A stretch of DNA of 20,130 nucleotides. Source: a virus. The position numbers were made by a program, and so were the translations under genes. The DNA lies in the IMG/VR virus record IMGVR_UViG_3300044701_003884, positions 1 to 20,130 of that record. One strand, given 5' to 3'. The notes under the pieces are model-generated. The model saw only the letters and a program-made list of their open reading frames with translations, ran no database searches and was not told the DNA's origin. Shown here piece after piece: positions 5,747 to 13,182 of this stretch (positions are counted from its first letter, which is position 1; every line of letters starts with the position of its first letter).

Positions 5747-6907
5747 CTACGTTGTCGGCAGCCGGTTACCCCTCGCCGCAAGGGGCCTCAGTCTCTTCCT
5801 GGGAGGGTGGGGAGCACAGGACCTGCACAGCAGGATCTGAGGTCTGGGTGGCCGGCCCCCCTCCAGCAGGGTCATCTGCCCCGGCGGTGGCTCGGTGCAG
5901 CGCCGCCGGTAGATTCGCCGCGGCTGGTGACGGACCTTAGAGGCCGCCACTTCGACCAGGGCCAGCTGATCCAGCACCTCTGCAGAGGGCCCGTTCCACT
6001 CCGGCAGCGGCACCGGCGGCAAGGTCGCGACAGGCGGCCCCATCTCCGGCCCCTCGCCCTCCATCGCCACCCAGGCGCGGAGCTTGTTTCGGGCGGTGGT
6101 CTCGATCTGTCGGATCCGCTCACGGCTCAGGCCCAGCTCGGACGCAATGGCCTGGTGCGTGCTGTTCTGCAGGTAGTAGCGGTGCATCACCATCTGCTCC
6201 TGGGGCAGGAGCCTGGGCAACAGCCGCTCGAGGATGGTCTGCTGCACGCTGGCCTCGACCGAATCCATCGGATCGCCTTCGGTGCTCCGGGGGCAGGGGA
6301 TCGCGTCCCAGAGCGCCAGGTTGTCGCCCACCGGCTTGTCGAGGCTGGTGACCGCACGACGCAGCGCTGCCGTGCGCAGCAGCTCCAGCTGGCTCGGATT
6401 GAGGTTCAGGGCGGTGCAGATCTGGTCGTCGCTGGGTCGCACCCCGCGGTGCTCCTGCCTGGCGACGTAGGCCTCCACGTTCCGCAGCTTGTCGCCGATG
6501 TTGCAGGGCAGCCGGATGGAGCCGCTCATGTTGCTCAGGGCCCTGGTGACCGACTGGCGGATCCACCAGTAGCTGTAAGTGCTGAACGCATACCCGCGCG
6601 CCGGGTCATAGAGCTCTGCTGCCCGGCTCAGGCCGATGGCCCCCTCCTGCACCAGGTCCTCGAGAGGCAACCCCAACTTCTGGTACTTGCGGGCGATCGA
6701 AACCACCAGTCGCATGTTGGTCTCGACCAGGCGCCGCTTCGCCCTGGTGCCGGCCCTGCGCACCCCTGGCGGGGCATTGTCCGGCCCACCCTTCCAATCC
6801 AACCAGCGGCGCACCAGGCGGCCAGCCTCGAGCTGCTGCTCATGGCTGAGGATCACGAAGCGCCCGAACTGATCGAGCATGCGGTCACAGGCGGTTTGCA
6901 CGGCCAT
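5747..6907 (-). CDS. Sigma-70-family RNA polymerase sigma factor
   Basis: Numbering here is from the upstream ATG at 6976. Region 1.2-like sequence ([20 protein letters not shown]) starts at residue 33. Region 2 spans about 81-150: [18 protein letters not shown], the core-binding [14 protein letters not shown], and the -10-recognition [17 protein letters not shown]. Region 3 follows to about 230, and region 4 (249-305) ends in the [23 protein letters not shown]. This resembles cyanobacterial group-2/3 sigma factors. About 95 residues follow region 4 as a Pro/Arg-rich tail, which is unusual. The start is uncertain: 6976 leaves only 39 bp to the divergent portal gene, 6880 begins at region 1.2, and 6907 is taken here; none has a good ribosome site. 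It probably directs host polymerase to phage promoters. Confidence 0.85.
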   Translation of the reverse strand: MAVQTACDRMLDQFGRFVILSHEQQLEAGRLVRRWLDWKGGPDNAPPGVRRAGTRAKRRLVETNMRLVVSIARKYQKLGLPLEDLVQEGAIGLSRAAELYDPARGYAFSTYSYWWIRQSVTRALSNMSGSIRLPCNIGDKLRNVEAYVARQEHRGVRPSDDQICTALNLNPSQLELLRTAALRRAVTSLDKPVGDNLALWDAIPCPRSTEGDPMDSVEASVQQTILERLLPRLLPQEQMVMHRYYLQNSTHQAIASELGLSRERIRQIETTARNKLRAWVAMEGEGPEMGPPVATLPPVPLPEWNGPSAEVLDQLALVEVAASKVRHQPRRIYRRRCTEPPPGQMTLLEGGRPPRPQILLCRSCAPHPPRKRLRPLAARGNRLPTT

Positions 6908-7015
6908 ACAGGAGCCAGGACGCGCGCAGCCTACGGAATCCCTGCATCCACGGCCATGGATGCCGAGATTCTGCATCCTGAACCGTCTCTAGCCTGATCC
7001 GATGGGCTGATCGGG

Positions 7016-9136
7016 ATGGATTTCGAGGAAAGGCAGGACGGTGTGCTGGTCAATGCCCTCACGGGCATGGGCACCAGCAGGGACCGCACGGCGATCACCA
7101 CGGTGGCGTCGCCGGAGTTCCTGGGGGAGGCCGATCTCGACAGCCTCTACCTCAACTCCTGGCTGTGCCGGAAGGTGGTGAATATCACCGCCAGCGAGGC
7201 CACCCGCATGGGCTGGGACATCGCCCTGGGCGACGACACCAAGAAGGCCCGCCGGCAGTCCGACGACCTCATCGCCGCCGGCGAGCGGGTGCGAATCCGC
7301 AAGCACGTCCGCCGAGCGGTCCAGCTGGCCCGGCATCACGGCGGCGCGGTGCTGATCATGCTGGTGGATGACGGCGCCAAGGGCTTTGAGCAGCCGATCC
7401 GCTGGCGTGCCCTGAAACGCATCCGAGGCCTCTACGCCCTCGATCGCTGGAGGATCTGGCCCGCGCCGGGCTGGAGCGGGATAGGCGTCCCGGACTACTA
7501 CGAGTTCAACACCAACGCCGACGCCGATCTGGCCCGCATGGGGCTGGAGGGCACCCAGACGGTGAAGATCCACTCCAGCCGGGTGTTGAGGTTCGAGGGG
7601 GAGGAGGTGCCCTGGCGCTGGCGGTCCCACTTCAACTGGTGGGGCGTGTCGGTGCTGCAGCCGATCTGGGAGGTGTTCCGCCGCTACGAAACCGGCCAGA
7701 ACAGCGCGGCCAGCCTGCTCCATGACTTCGACCAGTTCGTCCACAAGATCCCCGGTCTTGGGCAGATGATCTCCTCCGGCAATCAGGAGGCCATCACCCG
7801 CCGGCTGGAGGTGAACCAGATGGCGCGCTCCGTCTATCGGGCCCTGGTGCTCGATGCCAACGAAGACGCCACGTTCATCACCCGATCGGCCGCCGGCATC
7901 GCCGATGTGTTGGATCGCCTCACCCAGGAGGTGACCGGCGCCTCCGGCATGCCCCACACGAAGCTTTGGGGCGAATCACCCAGCGGTCTGGGGGCCACTG
8001 GCCGCAGTGAGGACCGGTCGTTCGCGCAAGACATCGCCGAATACCAGGAGGACTTCCTACAGGACCCCCTGCGGCAGTTCTACGAGACCCTCATGCGCTG
8101 CAGCGATGGGCCCTTCACCGGCGAGCCCCCCGAGGACTGGCGCATCCAGTTCCGGCCCACCTTCGTGATGACCGACGAGGAATCCGCCACACTGCGGCAA
8201 TCGGTGGCCGCGGCCGACGTCCAGTACATCCAGGCCGGCGTGCTCAAGCCGAACGAGGTGGCCCTGGCGCGGTTTGGGCGGCCCGAGTTCTCCCTTGACA
8301 CCACCCTCATCGATCGGGAGCCCGATGGCTCGATCAAGGAGGAGGAGCAGGACCCGAACGCGATCGAGTTCGGAGGTGATTTCGGCCAGCAGGCCCAGGC
8401 GGAAGGGGAAGAGGGGGCCGGCGGGGAGGCCCCGGGCCTCAATGGGGCTGAGGTGGCTGGCCAGCAGGCTGCCGCCGGCGCCCAGCAGGCCCAGCAGCTG
8501 CGCACCACAACGGACGCCGCCGATGAGCCCTGCTGCGCCTCCTGCGGCCGCGGCGAGGACTGCGAAGAGGACTGCGACGGCTCCAGCTGTGAGAAGGAGG
8601 ATGAACAGCCGGATGACCCCGACATGCACAAGCACCCCGACAAGGTGGGGCAGGTGATGCACCGCTGGAAGCACGGAACCCTGCACAGCGGCACGGGTGT
8701 GAAGGGTGAGCACCGCGGCCCGGTCCGTTACAGCAAGGGCAACCGCAAGCAGGCGATCGCCATCGCCCTGTCGATCGCCGGCAAGAGCAAGCCCCGCCGC
8801 CGGCAGGGCCGCCGCCGCACCGTCCGGGAGGATGCCTGGGAGCTGCCCGCACGCCTCACCGTCGCCGGTGTGACGGTCGACGTGGGCACCGATGGCACTG
8901 GCGCCCTGATCGGCCCCTATGGCACCCCCACGCCCCATCAGGCGGTGGTGGGCCCCGACCCGGCCGGCCTCTGGGAGGTGATGGACAGCACAGGTGAGTG
9001 GTTCGCCGTGGTGGGCGTCGCTGACCAGCAGGCCCTCGAGGCCGCGGCCGGCCCTGATGCCAGGGTGCGCCGCCTCGATGCCATCGACCTCGTGGCCCTG
9101 GGGGTGCGCTGCGACGCCTACCAGGAGGGCGAGTGA
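7016..9136 (+). CDS. Phage portal protein (DUF1073 type) with C-terminal extensions
   Basis: The first 430 residues of this 706-aa protein match the DUF1073 portal family: LYLNSWLCRKVVNITASEATRMGW in outline, a central region with RVLRFEG, the SVLQPIWEVFRRYETG helix, TGASGMPHTKLWGESPSGLGATGRSEDRSFAQ, and the DEESATLRQSVAAAD-type stem helices. Portals form the dodecameric DNA gate of the head. Some databases label this family Acb1-like; the length and the MuF neighbour favour a portal. Beyond it come an acidic Gln/Ala linker, a cysteine cluster (CCASCGRGEDCEEDC, about 503-517), a DUF6496-like block (VGQVMHRWKHGTL to KQAIAIALSIAGKSK), a basic RRRQGRRR stretch and an unknown 95-aa domain. Its stop overlaps the next ATG (TGATG). 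No terminase gene lies upstream in this window. Confidence 0.9.
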   Translation: MDFEERQDGVLVNALTGMGTSRDRTAITTVASPEFLGEADLDSLYLNSWLCRKVVNITASEATRMGWDIALGDDTKKARRQSDDLIAAGERVRIRKHVRRAVQLARHHGGAVLIMLVDDGAKGFEQPIRWRALKRIRGLYALDRWRIWPAPGWSGIGVPDYYEFNTNADADLARMGLEGTQTVKIHSSRVLRFEGEEVPWRWRSHFNWWGVSVLQPIWEVFRRYETGQNSAASLLHDFDQFVHKIPGLGQMISSGNQEAITRRLEVNQMARSVYRALVLDANEDATFITRSAAGIADVLDRLTQEVTGASGMPHTKLWGESPSGLGATGRSEDRSFAQDIAEYQEDFLQDPLRQFYETLMRCSDGPFTGEPPEDWRIQFRPTFVMTDEESATLRQSVAAADVQYIQAGVLKPNEVALARFGRPEFSLDTTLIDREPDGSIKEEEQDPNAIEFGGDFGQQAQAEGEEGAGGEAPGLNGAEVAGQQAAAGAQQAQQLRTTTDAADEPCCASCGRGEDCEEDCDGSSCEKEDEQPDDPDMHKHPDKVGQVMHRWKHGTLHSGTGVKGEHRGPVRYSKGNRKQAIAIALSIAGKSKPRRRQGRRRTVREDAWELPARLTVAGVTVDVGTDGTGALIGPYGTPTPHQAVVGPDPAGLWEVMDSTGEWFAVVGVADQQALEAAAGPDARVRRLDAIDLVALGVRCDAYQEGE

Positions 9137-9477
9137 TGGGGGAGCAGGATCCGACAGGGCGGAGCGCCCATGAGCCTGGCGCCAAGCTGGACGCTGGCAA
9201 GGTCCGGGCCGGGCTGGTGCTGGGAGGCTTCAGCCGGGCCCTGTGGGCTGTGTCTGAGGTGGGCACGTTCGGCGCGCGGAAGTACACCCCCAACGGCTGG
9301 CGATCGGTGCCCGATGGAATCGAGCGCTATACCGACGCACTGGAGCGCCACCGGTTGCTCGAGGCCATGGGCCACTGCACCGATCCAGATTCAGAGCTCC
9401 TGCATGCGGCGCACACGGCCTGGAACGCCCTCGCCCGCCTGGAGCTGCTGCTGCTTGAGCTGGAGCAGCCCCAGTGA
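9136..9477 (+). CDS. dATP/dGTP diphosphohydrolase-like protein (DUF5664 type)
   Basis: ATG 9136 forms TGATG with the portal stop; a GTG at 9133 is an alternative start one codon earlier. The 113-aa product matches the DUF5664 / dATP-dGTP diphosphohydrolase N-terminal pattern almost throughout: HEPGAKLDAGKVR, LVLGGFSRALWAVSEVGTFGA-KY, NGW, RYTDALERH, then DSELLHAAHTAWNALARLEL. The conserved His/Asp/Glu and Trp-Asn positions suggest a metal-dependent all-alpha (MazG-like) nucleotide hydrolase. Related phage proteins cleave dATP or dGTP, but the family is mostly untested. It is unusual to find it between portal and MuF genes. It ends in a GTGA overlap with the MuF gene, so it is translated with the head genes. 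Confidence 0.8.
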   Translation: MGEQDPTGRSAHEPGAKLDAGKVRAGLVLGGFSRALWAVSEVGTFGARKYTPNGWRSVPDGIERYTDALERHRLLEAMGHCTDPDSELLHAAHTAWNALARLELLLLELEQPQ

Positions 9478-10838
9478 GCCAGGAGAGGCGGGAGCAGCTG
9501 GCCCAGCAGCTGAGCGATGAGCTGCGGGGCCTCGAGGACCAGCAGATCGCCCGCATCGGTCGGGTGTGGGAGTCAGCCCTACGGCAGACCATCCGCCGGG
9601 TGATGCGCCTCTTCGATGGGATCGAGGATCAGCCCTGGTACGACCCGAAGACCACCCCGGGCGCCTTCCTCGGCTCTACCCCGGACGGACCGGTGCCGAT
9701 CGATCCCACCCAGAAGAACCAGGCGGCCCTCTACCTCGAGGGGCAGCTGATCCAGGACCTGCGGCGGGTGCTCAGCGAGATGACGCTCACCCCCCAGCAG
9801 GAGGCCCGGCTGGAAGAGGAGCTCGCCACCCTGTTCAACCGGGCCCAGGACCTCGGCACCGAGTACGCCATCCAGCTGACGCGCGAGGACCTCGAGCCGG
9901 CCCTGCAGGCCATCCGGCGCCCGGAGCAGGATCCGGTGCTGCAGCAGTGGCCCGATCGCGAGCAGGCCCGCTACCAGGAGGGGCAGCGCTTCACGCGCCT
10001 GTTCGACATGGCCGGATCAGTGGCCGCGGCCGAGCGGGACTTTCGCAGCCTGGCAATGAACTACCTGCGGCAGCGGGAGCTGGCCACCGATGCCCACGTG
10101 GCCGCCTCGAAGCACTACTACTTCAAGTGGTGGCGGCACTGGGGGGAGACCGTGTCGTTCCTCACCGCCCGGCAGATGGCGGCCGGCCCCGATCCACGGC
10201 GGCTGAAGCGGGAGCTGCAGAAGGCCATCCCGAACGTCAACGAGGCCTTCCGGAACCGGGCTGAGACCATCGCGAGGACTGAGACACTAATGGCCTCCGG
10301 CGAGGCCCAGGAGCGCACCTACCGGCGCCTGCGGGTGGGCTTTGTGCAGTACGTCGCCACCAGGGATGACCGCACCTGTGAGTTTTGCGCGCCCCGGGCC
10401 GGGGCCCTGTACTGGATCGGTTCGGTGAAGACCCCGATCCATCCGAACTGCCGCTGCGATCTCACCCCGGTGACGCTGGAGAGCCTGGTTCTGCAGAACA
10501 GCTTCTCGGATGGGGCTGGCGGCACCTGGGAGGCGGAGGCCCAGGCCCAGGCCGCGGCGGTGCAGAAGCACTTTGAGGCCACCAATGGCGAGGGGGCAGC
10601 CATGAAGCCGATCGGCGGCCCCGGGCAGGCCCGCAGCCCCCGAGACCTGCCGCTGATGGAGCGCAACGGCTTGCCGATGACGAAGAAGCGGCAGGCCCTG
10701 CCGGCCGATGACCCCCGCAACGCCGGCTCAAGGCCCTGGCCCGCGGGGGAGCCTGTGTGGTGCCCCCGGCGGGGCTGGCTGGATCCGAACGCCCGCGCCA
10801 CCTATGAGGCGGTGGTGGCCGAGGTCCGGGACCTGTAG
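9474..10838 (+). CDS. MuF/SPP1 gp7-type minor head protein
   Basis: The start is GTG 9474, overlapping the previous stop as GTGA. The first 250 residues are helical and charged. Residues about 260-335 carry the MuF signature: AETIARTETLMASGEA, then TRDDRTCEFCAPRAG (C302, C305) and TPIHPNCRCDLTPV (C326, C328), the Cys/His set typical of this domain. MuF proteins sit inside the head at the portal, enter with the DNA in some phages and help head assembly. The last 120 residues (Gln/Ala helix, then a basic Pro-rich segment) are unfamiliar and may be a linker or a packaging tail. The 3' end overlaps the convergent HTH gene by 37 nt. The gene order portal-MuF is the classical one. Confidence 0.92.
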   Translation: MSQERREQLAQQLSDELRGLEDQQIARIGRVWESALRQTIRRVMRLFDGIEDQPWYDPKTTPGAFLGSTPDGPVPIDPTQKNQAALYLEGQLIQDLRRVLSEMTLTPQQEARLEEELATLFNRAQDLGTEYAIQLTREDLEPALQAIRRPEQDPVLQQWPDREQARYQEGQRFTRLFDMAGSVAAAERDFRSLAMNYLRQRELATDAHVAASKHYYFKWWRHWGETVSFLTARQMAAGPDPRRLKRELQKAIPNVNEAFRNRAETIARTETLMASGEAQERTYRRLRVGFVQYVATRDDRTCEFCAPRAGALYWIGSVKTPIHPNCRCDLTPVTLESLVLQNSFSDGAGGTWEAEAQAQAAAVQKHFEATNGEGAAMKPIGGPGQARSPRDLPLMERNGLPMTKKRQALPADDPRNAGSRPWPAGEPVWCPRRGWLDPNARATYEAVVAEVRDL

Positions 10839-11497
10839 GAGGCCTCCCAGCGATCCAGCCACTGCTGGGGCCTGTAGGTGTCCCCCTCGACCCACAGCTG
10901 CGCCAGCTCCGGCGGGCTGTAGTTGGCGAACCCGGTGAGCACCGCGAAGAACCGGGCCCGATCAGCATCAGGCGCCTCTGCGGCCAGGGCCTTCAGGGCA
11001 TCCTCCGGATCGAGGGCCAGATCGGCCACCACCCTGCGCATCTGAGTCCTCCACCGGCCAGAGATTTCAGAGGCCCGGCGCTGGCCGATGGCAGGAGCGG
11101 GGCTGGTGCGGAAGGCATCGGGCACCTCCCGGAGGCCGCAGTAGCAGGCCCACATCTCCAGCGGCGTCCAGAGCGGGCAGGCCTCGTCGCCCAGGGGGAT
11201 CGCCCCCTTGAGCTTTTCCTTGATCGCCTGGTCCTTGACCGGCCCCCAGTCCCTCTCGGCGATGCGCCGGTTGATCTCCCCCAGCTGCCAGAAGGCCTTC
11301 TGCCGGAGCTCGCCGGCCTTGCCCTGCTCGATCACCGAAAGGTTGCCGTAGGAGATCGCCTCAAAGCCCGCCTCCTTGGCCCAGGTGCAGGCCGTGTACT
11401 GGGTCCATCCGTTGCGCCGGCGCCAGTTGAGCAGCATGCGGCCAAACGCCGCGCGGTTCTCCTGCTCACGCTCGACCAGCTCTGCGTAGGGGATCAC
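10802..11497 (-). CDS. HTH (XRE-like) DNA-binding protein, 231 aa
   Basis: GTG 11497 is chosen because it forms GTGA with the upstream stop; the open frame extends to 11551 but that part lies within the previous gene. Residues about 16-60 (FGRMLLNWRRRNGWTQYTACTWAKEAGF, then SYGNLSVIEQGKAG) fit an XRE-type helix-turn-helix. The middle part (PLWTPLEMWACYCGLREVPDAF) and the C-terminal helices ending YRPQQWLDRWEASYR are unfamiliar but recall phage-encoded XRE proteins of picocyanobacterial viruses. It is the last gene of the minus-strand operon and could regulate that operon or the facing late genes. Its 3' end is antisense to the last 37 nt of the MuF gene. Confidence 0.65.
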   Translation of the reverse strand: MIPYAELVEREQENRAAFGRMLLNWRRRNGWTQYTACTWAKEAGFEAISYGNLSVIEQGKAGELRQKAFWQLGEINRRIAERDWGPVKDQAIKEKLKGAIPLGDEACPLWTPLEMWACYCGLREVPDAFRTSPAPAIGQRRASEISGRWRTQMRRVVADLALDPEDALKALAAEAPDADRARFFAVLTGFANYSPPELAQLWVEGDTYRPQQWLDRWEASYRSRTSATTAS

Positions 11498-11736
11498 GCG
11501 CTGCCTCCCAGGACGAACGGATCCTCTCCGGGGCCCCACTCGCCGCACCAATCCTCAGGCACAACGGTGGGCCAGATGGCATACGCCTGGGGATCCGGAC
11601 TGGCATGAAGGTCTACCAGTGAGTCCAGCACGGTTGGGGCATGTCGAGCGCAGATGAGTCCGTTGTCTTCCGGCCGGCTGTAGCGGCAGTTGAGACAGTG
11701 CTGGAAGGCCAGAGGCGGGTATCCGTGGTCAGACAT
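11494..11736 (-). CDS. 80-aa cysteine-containing protein
   Basis: The start is ATG 11736, giving an 8-nt overlap (ATGTCTGA) with the preceding gene. The product has HCLNCRYSRPEDNGLICARHAPTV and ends with WPTVVPEDWCGEWGP. The layout C-x2-C-x-[YF], about ten residues, C-x-[RH]-x-[PA], then WCGEW is a recurrent small-protein pattern in phages and probably binds one metal ion with its four cysteines. No function is established that I know of. It is coupled to the HTH gene by GTGA. Confidence 0.65.
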   Translation of the reverse strand: MSDHGYPPLAFQHCLNCRYSRPEDNGLICARHAPTVLDSLVDLHASPDPQAYAIWPTVVPEDWCGEWGPGEDPFVLGGSA

Positions 11737-11971
11737 CAGCGCAGCCCTCCAGCTCGTCGGCGATGTTCCGCAGCTCCTGACGGGTCTTTTCTGATGGGTG
11801 CCAGTGGCAGAACGGCCCCTCGGTCCGTGGGGGTGGCTTGTGGCCTGCCAGCACGCGCAGGGCCGCGGCCAGACAGACCTCCTGCCAGTTGCCCTCAAAG
11901 GGCCCCAGAAGCTCGTAGCGGATCTCGAAGGCCTTCAGGGCGGCCGCGGCCGCGGGGGAGAGGTCAGCCAC
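11729..11971 (-). CDS. 80-aa hypothetical protein, GTG start
   Basis: The start is GTG 11971 inside an 8-nt overlap (GTGGCTGA) with the upstream gene. The product begins with an alanine-rich helix (LSPAAAAALKAFEIRYELLG), then NWQEVCLAAALRVLAGHK, a short CHWHP segment and a helical end. The opening resembles small accessory proteins common in Synechococcus phages ('LSPAA..vL.A...'). The function is unknown. Two copies of the palindrome GGCCGCGGCC lie in this short gene. Confidence 0.6.
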   Translation of the reverse strand: MADLSPAAAAALKAFEIRYELLGPFEGNWQEVCLAAALRVLAGHKPPPRTEGPFCHWHPSEKTRQELRNIADELEGCADV

Positions 11972-12425
11972 GCTCCACCTCCTCGCGCAGCCAGCGAGCG
12001 GCGGCGAGGGCGCATCCGACCTTCTGGGATTCCAGCCAGTCCGCTACGGCTTGGACTGCGCCGCGGGCCTGCGATTCAGTACCACCGTCCAAGGCGTCCG
12101 CCACCCGCTCCACCAGCCCACCAGCTGGTTCAACCCCCTGCTGTACCTGGATCGGAACAACCACAGTGGGCCCGCCTTCCTGGGGAGTAGTGGGAAGCAC
12201 TTGAGCCTCAGGCCGGGCCTCGAGGGCGTTCAACCGCTCACCGGCGTTGACCAGGGCGTCGACCAGCAGCTGCACCGAGCGCCGCAGATCGATGATGCAG
12301 GTGGCGGTGCTTTTGTTCTCTTCGTTGACGTGGTCGCAGAGCTCAGCCAGGCAAGTGGCGTAGATACCCCCCTCGGCGGCATGGGCGCGCACCTGGGCCC
12401 AGTGATGACCGTTCCGCTCACTCAT
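11964..12425 (-). CDS. 153-aa helical hypothetical protein
   Basis: ATG 12425 has a strong site upstream (AGGAGGTG) and overlaps the previous stop by 8 nt (ATGAGTGA). The first half is helical with three cysteines (YATCLAELCDHVNEE, ATCIIDLRRSVQLLVDALV). A Pro/Val-rich linker (VVVPIQVQQGVEPAG) joins it to a second helical part (ERVADALD, ARGAVQAVADWLESQ, AARWLREEVERG). The C-terminal block is the kind of helical repeat seen in other small proteins of cyanophage accessory regions. No enzyme motif is visible. Confidence 0.6.
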   Translation of the reverse strand: MSERNGHHWAQVRAHAAEGGIYATCLAELCDHVNEENKSTATCIIDLRRSVQLLVDALVNAGERLNALEARPEAQVLPTTPQEGGPTVVVPIQVQQGVEPAGGLVERVADALDGGTESQARGAVQAVADWLESQKVGCALAAARWLREEVERG

Positions 12426-12717
12426 AGGGCACCTCCTGGGAGAGCTTCGGGTGGTGGGCGCCTTCGAGGAGCATGCGGGCGACCTCGTGAGCATCCATCG
12501 AGCCACGCATGTGCTGCATGGCCATGATCTCGGCGGCCAGGTGCTCCAGCACCAGCGACATGCCCCTGGTGGTCGCCAGGCAATGGCCGGGGGCCTCGTT
12601 GTAGGCCCGCATGCAGCGCCCAAGCAGCGTGTTCTCCGTGCCTGGATAGGTCGCAGCTGGCTGCGGTCGACAGGGTTCTGCCAATGCTCGCCGAGAGAAA
12701 AGCCTGTCAAGGAACAT
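12418..12717 (-). CDS. 99-aa hypothetical protein
   Basis: ATG 12717 forms TGATG with the preceding stop, which decides it over the in-frame ATG further upstream at 12777. The product starts MFLDRLFSRRALAEPC, a short amphipathic basic helix, then TENTLLGRCMRAYNEAPGH and a methionine-rich helix (LEHLAAEIMAMQHMRGSMD). It ends SQEVPYE. Nothing matches a family known to me. Its N-terminal hydrophobic/basic pattern is similar in style to the next upstream product, so both could lie at the membrane with the 47-aa protein, but that is speculation. Confidence 0.55.
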   Translation of the reverse strand: MFLDRLFSRRALAEPCRPQPAATYPGTENTLLGRCMRAYNEAPGHCLATTRGMSLVLEHLAAEIMAMQHMRGSMDAHEVARMLLEGAHHPKLSQEVPYE

Positions 12718-12938
12718 CACAGGCCCCTCCGCTTCAGCTCTGCATCGCAAACAGCTCCGCCCCATTGGCGCGAACAACGTTTGAGTTCGGAATTGCTCAT
12801 GGCGGCCATGCGAGCTGCCTGCCTCATGGCCCGGTCACGCCTGGAGTCGATGACCGTGAACCGACGCCGCTGCATCTGGCGCGCGACGCGGAAGGCGGCC
12901 TTGAACGCCGCCCAGAAGTCGTTCAGGAAGCTGATCAT
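12717..12938 (-). CDS. 73-aa basic protein with amphipathic N-terminus
   Basis: The ATG overlaps the upstream stop as ATGA and the stop overlaps the next start as TGATG. The first 20 residues (MISFLNDFWAAFKAAFRVAR) form an amphipathic aromatic helix. The rest is strongly basic (QMQRRRF, SRRDRAMRQAARMAAM) with two cysteines near the end. This could be a membrane-surface or nucleic-acid-binding peptide. No family is recognised. Confidence 0.55.
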   Translation of the reverse strand: MISFLNDFWAAFKAAFRVARQMQRRRFTVIDSRRDRAMRQAARMAAMSNSELKRCSRQWGGAVCDAELKRRGL

Positions 12939-13078
12939 CGCTTGATCGGGCGGGTGGCCTGGATGGGCGACGGATCGCTGAGTGCAATGGCGTCGCGGAC
13001 GCAGCTGAAGACCGCCAGGCCGCTGATCAGCAGCAGGGCGGGCAGATACAGGAAGAGGGCCTCACTCCTTGTGGGCAT
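12935..13078 (-). CDS. 47-aa single-pass membrane protein
   Basis: The ATG at 13078 has GAGGA 5-9 nt upstream and its TGA overlaps the next ATG (ATGA), so it is the first gene of the minus-strand operon. Residues about 8-26 (LFLYLPALLLISGLAVFSC) form a hydrophobic segment long enough for one transmembrane helix, preceded by TRSE and followed by a short polar tail ending RPIKR. A lone cysteine (C26) ends the helix, but the context does not look like a classical lipobox. Small phage membrane proteins include holin-like, spanin and superinfection-exclusion factors; nothing here picks one. Confidence 0.55.
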   Translation of the reverse strand: MPTRSEALFLYLPALLLISGLAVFSCVRDAIALSDPSPIQATRPIKR

Positions 13079-13125
13079 GGTTCCTCATGGCAAATGGACC
13101 GGCCGCCGATCGACGACCACGGGCA

Positions 13126-13145
13126 CCATACAGGAGCTTGGATGG
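13126..13145. promoter_or_regulatory. Imperfect dyad in divergent control region
   Basis: CCATACAGGAGCTTGGATGG matches its reverse complement at 14 of 20 positions. It lies about 50 nt upstream of the minus-strand operon start. Its first 12 nt (CCATACAGGAGC) recur exactly at 6904-6915, upstream of or over the sigma-factor start. On the minus strand it reads TGTATGGT, a possible weak -10. Confidence 0.3.
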
Positions 13146-13182
13146 CTGCGCAGTCCTTCGGGCACCCGGATCTTGGCCTAGT

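Noticed and set aside
5702-6997. Long plus-strand open frame (431 codons) opposite the sigma gene
   Set aside because: It is a GC-rich shadow: the minus strand encodes a clear sigma-70 protein, and the plus-strand translation is Pro/His/Arg-rich without motifs.
8422-8434. CGGGGAGGCCCCG hairpin similar to the leader hairpins
   Set aside because: It is inside the portal coding region, has a 3-nt loop and lacks the -10 element and CCATCG, so chance in GC-rich DNA explains it.
9136-9477. Evidence for a 2-aminoadenine (Z) genome
   Set aside because: A dATP/dGTP-hydrolase-like gene is present, but no PurZ, DatZ or DpoZ gene is visible, and this family is common in ordinary phages.
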